Shown in pieces: positions 58,942-64,000 of a stretch of DNA of 64,000 bases. The stretch's first letter is position 1. Each line of letters opens with the position of its first letter. Source of the stretch: CADEDH01 sp041394285 (GTDB taxonomy: Bacteria; Actinomycetota; Acidimicrobiia; Acidimicrobiales; SZUA-35); assembly GCA_041394285.1 (NCBI GenBank), contig JAWKIL010000018.1, forward strand, positions 82,952-146,951, in the 5' to 3' direction. The notes under the pieces were generated by a model. It was not told where the DNA came from. It saw nothing but the letters and a program-made list of their open reading frames with translations, and did no database searches. The translations under genes were made by a program, and so were the position numbers.

Positions 58942-59355
58942 ATGGCCGACATGCGAGAGTTCAACGAGAAGCTGATCGAGGAGTTCCGGGCCAACGACGG
59001 CAAGGTGAGCGGCCCGTTCGCCGACGCCCCGCTGATCCTGGTGACCCACACCGGGGCCAAGACCGGCACCAAGCGCACCAGCCCGCTCGTGTACACCCGC
59101 GACGGTGACCGCATCGTGCTGATCGCCTCCAAGGGCGGCGCCCCCACCCACCCCCACTGGTACCTCAACATGACGGCCAACCCCCAGGTCACCGTCGAGC
59201 TGCCGGGCGAGACGTTCGAGGCCCGGGTCACCGAGGTCACGGGCGAGGAGCGGGACCGCCTGTACGACGCCCAGGCCGCCCAGATGCCCAACTTCGCCGA
59301 CTACGCCAAGGCCACCGACCGCACGATCCCGGTGCTCGTGCTCGACCGGATCTGA
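58942..59355 (+). CDS. Deazaflavin (F420)-dependent nitroreductase-family protein (Ddn-like)
   Basis: A 137-residue split-barrel protein related to mycobacterial Ddn, which uses F420H2 to reduce quinones or nitroimidazoles. PLILVTHTGAKTGTKRTSPLVYTRDGDRIVLIASKGG and HPHWYLNMTANPQVTVEL are the family signatures and the F420 pocket. GAGGAG lies 7 nt upstream of the ATG. A hairpin after the stop separates it from the convergent binding-protein gene. Its presence supports F420 use by this organism. Confidence 0.9.
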   Translation: MADMREFNEKLIEEFRANDGKVSGPFADAPLILVTHTGAKTGTKRTSPLVYTRDGDRIVLIASKGGAPTHPHWYLNMTANPQVTVELPGETFEARVTEVTGEERDRLYDAQAAQMPNFADYAKATDRTIPVLVLDRI

Positions 59356-59363
59356 CTTCCACC

Positions 59364-59394
59364 GGGTCCGGGGCCCCTCGAGGGTCCCGGACCC
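59364..59394. terminator. Palindromic terminator between convergent genes
   Basis: GGGTCCGGG and CCCGGACCC pair around a centre that itself contains the palindrome CCCTCGAGGG. Confidence 0.65.
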
Positions 59395-59404
59395 GGACCG
59401 CCTC

Positions 59405-60994
59405 TCACTTGCAGACGCTCGTGGCCTGATCCCAGGCGCAGGGCGACGACTTGCCCGACAGGTCGATCACACCGAACTCGGGCTGGATGATCCACGACTG
59501 GTCGGCGGCGCTGAACGTGGAGATCTCCGAGCCCTCCAGCGGGTAGGCGTCGTCGTTGCCCGACATGTTGTACCTGATCCCTTCGAACAGGGTCGGGTGG
59601 GTCATGTCCATCGTCCGCGCCGCCAGCAGGAAGTTGGGGCGGCTCAGCCCGCCGGGCAGATCGGCTGCGATCTTCAGCGTCTGCAGCACCGGCCAGCCGT
59701 AGTAGAAGCCGTTGCCGAGCTGGCTCGACCCTTCCGACGGATATCCCGCCGCTGCGAGCTGGTCCCGGGCCCACTGCACGTACACGTCGTCGGCCAGCGT
59801 GGCGTCGTTGAAGTCCTTGGCCCCGGCCCCCACGATCCACCAGCCGTCGGGGGCGCTGCCGTCACCGCCGACCTTGTCCTTGCCCACGAAGTTCAGGCCC
59901 TTGCACCCCTGGCCGGTGATGAGCATCGCTCCCGACGACTTGAGCCCGTTGCCCGCCGCCTCGATCGCCGTCTGGGTGCACGACGTGCCGGCCGTCATGG
60001 CGATGAACACGTCGGGGTTGCGGGCCGCCAGCGTGGTCATCTGATTGGTCACCGTCGGTGCCGTCGGGTCGAGCCGCTCGTACACGAAGTCGACCTTCAG
60101 CTTGGTGGTGGCCAGGAACTGGCTGAATCCCAGCTCGTAGGCCTTGCCGAAGTCGTTCTGGATGATCAGGGCCGCCACCGTGATGCCGTCGGAGTCGGCG
60201 AACTTCTTCTCCAGCATCCCGCCCCACAGCAGGGCCTCGATGTTGTAGGGCAGGGGATGCCCCCAGGTCCACGGGTGGTTCACCGGATCACCCCACGCCG
60301 GGTGCCCGGTCATCACGTACGGGTTGGGCACGCAACGCTGGTTCAGCTTGTCGTACACCTTCAGCGTGTTCGACGAGCCCAGCGTCTGGATCAGGAACGA
60401 CCCCGACGAGTCGAGGAGCTCGTCCACGAGGGGCACCGTCTTGGCCGGGTCGTACGAATCGTCCTTGAGCTCGGTCTCGATCATGTAGGTCTTGCCGGTG
60501 GAGTCGGTGATCCCGCCGCTGGCGTTGACCGAGTCGTAGAGCACCCGCTCGCCGATGCCGATGTTGCCGTAGTCGGCCAGCGTGCCCGACTGGGCGATCG
60601 TCTGGCCGATGTTGATGACACCGTTCGAGAGCCCGCCGTAGGGGTCCCACCCGGCGGCGAGGCACGCCGACAGGTCCACCGACATGTCGCCCGGCCCGGT
60701 CACCACGTTGGCCGTCTGGTCCCAGCCCCAGCCATTGGTCTCGATCTTGTCGACCACGGCCGCCCGCTCCTCGGTCCACAGGGCTTCCCACTCATCGATG
60801 GAAGTCGGCGTGGCCGTCGCCGAGCCGGGATCCGCCGTGGTGCTGGAGGCGAGCGCGTTGTCGACGTCCTCCTTCGCTCCCACCAGGCTCGTGTCCTGTG
60901 TTTCGTTGGCCTCGCTGCTGCTGCTCCCGCACGCTGCGATCAACACCGCCAGCGCGCCGACCAACAGACGCCACAGCGCCCGCTTGCCTCCCAT
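59405..60994 (-). CDS. Branched-chain-amino-acid-type ABC substrate-binding lipoprotein
   Basis: A 529-residue precursor with lipobox LIAACG (Cys near residue 21), a Ser/Thr-rich linker and a periplasmic-binding type I domain of the LivJ/K group. The domain has VINIGQTIAQSGTLADYGNIGIGERVLYDSVNASGG and ALIIQNDFGKAYELGF. It is about 130 residues longer than LivK, the extra being mainly the N-terminal linker plus an insertion in the second half. GGGGGAG precedes the ATG. Permease and ATPase genes are not adjacent. Substrate could be an amino acid, amide or aromatic compound. Confidence 0.87.
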   Translation of the reverse strand: MGGKRALWRLLVGALAVLIAACGSSSSEANETQDTSLVGAKEDVDNALASSTTADPGSATATPTSIDEWEALWTEERAAVVDKIETNGWGWDQTANVVTGPGDMSVDLSACLAAGWDPYGGLSNGVINIGQTIAQSGTLADYGNIGIGERVLYDSVNASGGITDSTGKTYMIETELKDDSYDPAKTVPLVDELLDSSGSFLIQTLGSSNTLKVYDKLNQRCVPNPYVMTGHPAWGDPVNHPWTWGHPLPYNIEALLWGGMLEKKFADSDGITVAALIIQNDFGKAYELGFSQFLATTKLKVDFVYERLDPTAPTVTNQMTTLAARNPDVFIAMTAGTSCTQTAIEAAGNGLKSSGAMLITGQGCKGLNFVGKDKVGGDGSAPDGWWIVGAGAKDFNDATLADDVYVQWARDQLAAAGYPSEGSSQLGNGFYYGWPVLQTLKIAADLPGGLSRPNFLLAARTMDMTHPTLFEGIRYNMSGNDDAYPLEGSEISTFSAADQSWIIQPEFGVIDLSGKSSPCAWDQATSVCK

Positions 60995-61195
60995 GTTCAC
61001 TCCCCCTTTTTGCCTGCTCCGGACCCCCCGGACCGGAACCTGCGAGCCGGTGCTTCCGGCTTGGGCGAAGCCTATATCGCCGATCCGGCACCGTCGACCG
61101 CCGCCCCTGCGAACTGGGCGCCGCTCGGGGCACCCGGACACCGGAACTGCAGGCGGCGCGGTGGGGCGGACCCGTGCTCGTCAACCGGCCCGCCC

Positions 61196-61201
61196 TAACG
61201 T
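61196..61201 (+). promoter_or_regulatory. -10 box TAACGT, leaderless XdhC transcript
   Basis: TAACGT ends 6 nt before the ATG at 61208. Confidence 0.5.
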
Positions 61202-61207
61202 GGCCCC

Positions 61208-62260
61208 ATGCAGGATGCTGCCGTCCCCACTCCCCCGGCCGGGCCCGCCCCGCTGGCCCCGGTGGCCGTCGCCTGGCTGGCCGACCAGCGCCCGGCGCTC
61301 GTCATCCGCTCGATCGGCACGTCCGAGTTGGGCCCGACGCTCGACGGCGCGGTGTTGCTGATGGCCGACGACGGCGAACGGGCCGGCGGCCTCCTCCGGG
61401 GAGCGGCCGATGCCACCCTGGCCGCCGCCGGCGCCCGCCTGCTCCGGGTGCCCGGTGGCGGGGCCGCCATCGAGACCGTCACGATTCCGTTCGACGACGC
61501 CGTTGCCGCCGGCCTCACCTGCGGCGGCACGGCGGAGGTGCTGATCCAGCGCCTCGACCGCATACCCGGCGCCCTGTGGGAGGCTCTCACAGCCAACGCC
61601 CCGGCCGTGCTCGCCACCCGCCTCGATCCCCCGCCGCACGGCGGCCGGTCGCTCGTGGTCCGGGACGACGGCGGCCCCGACGGCTCCCTGGGCGACGACG
61701 TGCTCGACCGGTTGGCCATCGACGAGGGCCGGCGGCTCGTCCGCTCCCCGGGCGGAGGCACGGTGCGGCTCCACGTGAGCGGCGTGCCGGTGCTCATCGA
61801 GACGTGGAACCCGGCGCCCCGCCTGGTCATGGTGGGCGACGTGGCTCTGTCGGCGGCCCTGGCCGACCTGGCCGGCCAGCTCGGCTGGCACCCGGCGATC
61901 ACCACCGACGTCGCCGACTCGCTCGGCGTCATCGAGCAGCTCGGGCCGAACGACCTGGTGGTGGTGATCGAGCACCGCCCGAGCATCGCCACCCCGGCCC
62001 TCACCGCCGCCCTCCGCCGGCAGGTGGGCTATGTCGGTGCCCTCGGCTCCCGGCGCACCCAGGTGGCCCGGCGCGCCGCCTTGCGGGAGGCCGGCGCCAC
62101 CGAGGCCGACCTCTCGCGCCTCTACGGTCCGACCGGCCTCGACCTGGGGGCCCGCTCGCCCCTGGAGAGCGCCATCTCGATCGTGGCCGAGATCATCGCC
62201 GTGCGGGCCGGGCGCGACGCCCGGCCGCTCCGGTTCACCGACACCCGCATCTCGGGCTGA
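61208..62260 (+). CDS. XdhC/CoxI-family molybdenum hydroxylase maturation protein
   Basis: A 350-residue protein of the XdhC family, which adds the sulfido ligand and inserts molybdenum cofactor into xanthine dehydrogenase-type enzymes. N-terminal half: LTCGGTAEVLIQ (CGG motif). C-terminal Rossmann half: YVGALGSRRTQVARRAALREAGA and GPTGLDLGARSPLESAISIVAEIIA. The usual N-terminal GxxxRxxGSxPR is only weakly seen. No molybdenum hydroxylase genes are in the window; the guanine-derived purine connection with the deaminase at 3.7 kb is speculative. Confidence 0.85.
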   Translation: MQDAAVPTPPAGPAPLAPVAVAWLADQRPALVIRSIGTSELGPTLDGAVLLMADDGERAGGLLRGAADATLAAAGARLLRVPGGGAAIETVTIPFDDAVAAGLTCGGTAEVLIQRLDRIPGALWEALTANAPAVLATRLDPPPHGGRSLVVRDDGGPDGSLGDDVLDRLAIDEGRRLVRSPGGGTVRLHVSGVPVLIETWNPAPRLVMVGDVALSAALADLAGQLGWHPAITTDVADSLGVIEQLGPNDLVVVIEHRPSIATPALTAALRRQVGYVGALGSRRTQVARRAALREAGATEADLSRLYGPTGLDLGARSPLESAISIVAEIIAVRAGRDARPLRFTDTRISG

Positions 62261-62352
62261 TCGACCCGACCCTCCACCGGCCCGCGGGCTCGGGCCCAAA
62301 CGGGCCGAACCGGTCTTCGAAACCGAGTTCGGCAGCGGGACCAGCCGCCGTG

Positions 62353-62358
62353 TAGCCT
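62353..62358 (+). promoter_or_regulatory. -10 box TAGCCT upstream of the P450 gene
   Basis: TAGCCT about 28 nt before the GTG at 62387, leaving a leader containing CAGGGGG as ribosome site. Confidence 0.35.
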
Positions 62359-62386
62359 CGATGAACCGACTACCAGGGGGCCGGCC

Positions 62387-63652
62387 GTGACATCACTGGA
62401 CTTCGCCGTCGACCGAGAGATCGACCTGAACGACCTCGACGGGTTCTGGTCGCAGCCCGAGGAGGCCATCGCCGCCTCGTTCGCCTGGCTGCGCCGCAAC
62501 GACCCCGTCCGCTTCTTCGAAGAGCCGCGGTACCGGATGATCGCCGAACGCCCTGGCTACTGGGCCGTCACCCGCTACGCCGACATCACCCACATCTCCA
62601 AGCACCCGGAGCTTTTCCAGTCGGGTAAGGGCATCGGCATTCCCAACCAGCCGCCCCAGTTCGACGAGAACTTCAGCTCGATGATCGCCATGGACGATCC
62701 CCGCCACGCCCACATGCGCCGGGTCGTCTCGGGCGGCTTCACCCCCCGGATGCTGGCCAAGCTCGAGACCACGGTGCAGGCGGTGGCGGCCCAGATCGTC
62801 GACGAGGTGGGCCCCACCGGCGGCTGCGATTTCGTCACCGATATCGCCGCCGCCCTACCGCTCCGCATCGTGTGCGATCTGATGGGCATCCCCGACAGCC
62901 TCTACACCCACGTGTTCGACCAGACCAACATCATCCTCGGCGCCGGCGACCCCGAGTTCGTCCCACCCGGCAACAACCGGATGGCGGCCGTCATGGCGGC
63001 CGGCGACGCCCTCATCGAGGTGATGACCGACCTGGCCAAGGTGCGCCGGGTGCACCCGACCGACGACCTCACCTCCACCCTGCTCCAGGCCGAGGTGGAG
63101 GGCGAGCGCCTCACCGACGCCGAGCTCGGGTCGTTCTTCAACCTGCTGGTGGCGGCGGGCAACGAGACCACCCGTAACGCCATCGCCTGGGGCCTGGTGC
63201 TGCTCACCCAGCATCCCGACCAGCGTCGGATCTGGCAGAACGACTTCGAGGCCGTCGCCCCCACCGCGGTCGACGAGATCGTGCGCTACGCCAGCCCCGT
63301 CATCCACTTCCGCCGCACCGTCACCCAGGACACCGAGGTCGGTGGCCAGCCGGTCAAGGCCGGCGACAAGGTGGTGATGTGGTACAACTCGGCCAACCGG
63401 GACGACGCCGAGTTCTCCGAGCCCGACACCTTCGACGTGCGCCGAACCCCCAACCACCACGTCGGCTTCGGCGGCCCCGGCCCCCACTTCTGCCTCGGCG
63501 CCCACCTGGCCCGCCGGGAGATCACGGTGATGTTCCGGGAGCTCTTCAACCGGATCGGCGACATTGAGGCCACCACCGAGCCCCAGCGCCTGCGGTCGAA
63601 CTTCATCCACGGCATCAAGCACGTCGACTGCGCCTTCACCCCCACGGCCTAG
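62387..63652 (+). CDS. Cytochrome P450
   Basis: A 421-residue soluble bacterial P450. The I-helix AGNETTRNAI activates oxygen, EIVRYASPVIHFRR supplies the ExxR, and FGGPGPHFCLGAHLARRE the heme-thiolate Cys. The sequence style (HMRRVVSGGFTPRML, VIHFRRTVTQDTEVGGQPV) resembles the steroid/fatty-acid side-chain hydroxylases CYP125, CYP142 and CYP124 of actinobacteria, but substrate is not fixed by sequence. Start is the GTG at 62387 preceded by CAGGGGG. No ferredoxin gene is next to it. The stop is followed by the triple palindromic repeat. Confidence 0.93.
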   Translation: MTSLDFAVDREIDLNDLDGFWSQPEEAIAASFAWLRRNDPVRFFEEPRYRMIAERPGYWAVTRYADITHISKHPELFQSGKGIGIPNQPPQFDENFSSMIAMDDPRHAHMRRVVSGGFTPRMLAKLETTVQAVAAQIVDEVGPTGGCDFVTDIAAALPLRIVCDLMGIPDSLYTHVFDQTNIILGAGDPEFVPPGNNRMAAVMAAGDALIEVMTDLAKVRRVHPTDDLTSTLLQAEVEGERLTDAELGSFFNLLVAAGNETTRNAIAWGLVLLTQHPDQRRIWQNDFEAVAPTAVDEIVRYASPVIHFRRTVTQDTEVGGQPVKAGDKVVMWYNSANRDDAEFSEPDTFDVRRTPNHHVGFGGPGPHFCLGAHLARREITVMFRELFNRIGDIEATTEPQRLRSNFIHGIKHVDCAFTPTA

Positions 63653-63657
63653 ATCCC

Positions 63658-63823
63658 GATCTGATGCTCCAGGGCGTCACCCGTGACGACCCGGGGCATG
63701 AGATCGCCGCCACCGTGATCTGAAGCTCCAGGGCGTCACCCGTGACGACCCGGGGCATGAGATCGCCGCCACCGTGATCTGAAGCTCCAGGGCGTCACCC
63801 GTGACGACCCGGGGCATGAGATC
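63658..63823. repeat. Three tandem 48-nt palindromes with 11-nt spacers (59-nt period)
   Basis: Copies at 63658-63705, 63717-63764 and 63776-63823. Each has the core CGTCACCCGTGACG and 17-nt arms pairing at about 13 of 17 positions, ending in GATC. Spacers (GCCGCCACCGT) are identical. The last copy overlaps the stop codon of the convergent gene. The same element occurs once at 27936-27983. Probably a terminator or REP-like element, amplified here. Confidence 0.8.
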
Positions 63824-64000
63824 AGTCCTGGAGGGCCTCGACCTCGATCTCGCCGTGGCGCACGGTCACCAGGGCCCGGCCGGTCGTGAGCGCCGCGGTC
63901 GCCTCGGCCGCCCGGCCCACGGCCTCGTCGTCGGGACGGGGGCCGACCCCGTTGGCCGTGGTGTAGCGGACCACGCGGCCCCCCAGGCTCTGGGCCACCG
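63822..64000 (-). CDS. Partial gene, C-terminal 58-59 residues only
   Basis: The reading frame on the minus strand enters from the right edge and stops at 63822. The visible end reads VAQSLGGRVVRYTTANGVG, then a helix-like PDDEAVGRAAEATAALTTG, and ends VRHGEIEVEALQD. Codon use matches its neighbours. I do not recognise the family and the rest of the gene lies outside the window. Confidence 0.6.
   Translation of the reverse strand, partial: VAQSLGGRVVRYTTANGVGPRPDDEAVGRAAEATAALTTGRALVTVRHGEIEVEALQD

Noticed and set aside
58118..59355. clpP, tRNA-Leu and the Ddn-like gene as an integration hot spot for a mobile element
   Set aside because: No integrase, no duplicated tRNA 3' end (att site) and no composition change are seen around the tRNA.
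54..63652. Horizontally acquired island or prophage in the window
   Set aside because: GC content and codon style look uniform throughout and no transposase, integrase, phage or plasmid gene is visible.
63658..63823. Possible CRISPR array (three repeats with regular 59-nt period)
   Set aside because: Spacers are only 11 nt and identical, repeats are palindromic over their full length, and no cas gene is present.

Overview
The window reads as chromosomal DNA of a high-GC actinobacterium. The evidence is dense coding with many GTG starts, two luciferase-like (LLM) flavin/F420-type oxidoreductases plus a Ddn-like deazaflavin protein, a proteasome-like Anbu protease, and many genes whose start codon lies only 6-8 nt downstream of a TANNNT -10 box (leaderless transcripts). 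The catabolic content (Rieske oxygenase, P450, haloalkane dehalogenase, cobalt-type nitrile hydratase, two fumarylacetoacetase-family enzymes, two aldehyde dehydrogenases) would suit an environmental Acidimicrobiia-type organism; that placement is inference. No integrase, transposase, phage gene, rRNA or CRISPR array was seen. No gene-free stretch exceeds 300 bases; the longer gaps hold promoters, hairpins or short tandem repeats.

Layout. 0-7.6 kb: CPA2 antiporter, LLM oxidoreductase with a rhodanese, 8-oxoguanine-deaminase-type amidohydrolase, APH-type kinase, asparaginase II. 7.8-11.6 kb: a three-gene operon of FAH-family hydrolase, Rieske oxygenase and a glutamine-synthetase-like ligase with a repetitive insertion, plausibly for degradation of an aromatic or amine substrate through a gamma-glutamyl adduct. 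11.7-17.4 kb: subtilase, epimerase, AraC regulator divergent from a DUF2000 protein, haloalkane dehalogenase.

17.4-32.3 kb is the most unusual region. It holds Anbu, a giant transglutaminase-DUF2126 protein, a fusion of a class II glutamine amidotransferase with a transglutaminase in which the N-terminal catalytic Cys is Ser, and a fusion of a circularly permuted ATP-grasp with an alpha-E domain. These are the known partners of Anbu (peptide or amide-bond making and breaking), here spread over 15 kb and interleaved with GGDEF, bacterial PH-domain, lactonase-like and ankyrin genes.

32.3-42.9 kb: MmsA, sugar reductase, FAH hydrolase with a GST, aminotransferase, MFS, succinate-semialdehyde-type dehydrogenase coupled to ribH, small proteins, Nudix. 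43-46.3 kb: small lipoprotein, cupredoxin lipoprotein with DUF2231 membrane protein, nitroreductase, orphan glycine-betaine-type binding protein. 46.4-49.1 kb: SDR followed by a cobalt nitrile hydratase operon (beta, alpha with a 15-His N-terminus, accessory). 49.1-55.3 kb: MFS, a Ser/Thr kinase and an upstream transmembrane protein sharing the same extracellular C-terminal module, and a lipoprotein. 55.3-64 kb: PPTase and RlmD-type methyltransferase, rpe, clpP, tRNA-Leu(UAG), Ddn-like protein, branched-chain amino-acid-type binding protein, XdhC, P450, three tandem 48-nt palindromes and a truncated gene.

Most convergent gene junctions carry a perfect or near-perfect palindrome (likely two-way terminators). 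One 48-nt palindrome with an identical 14-nt core occurs four times, 36 kb apart.
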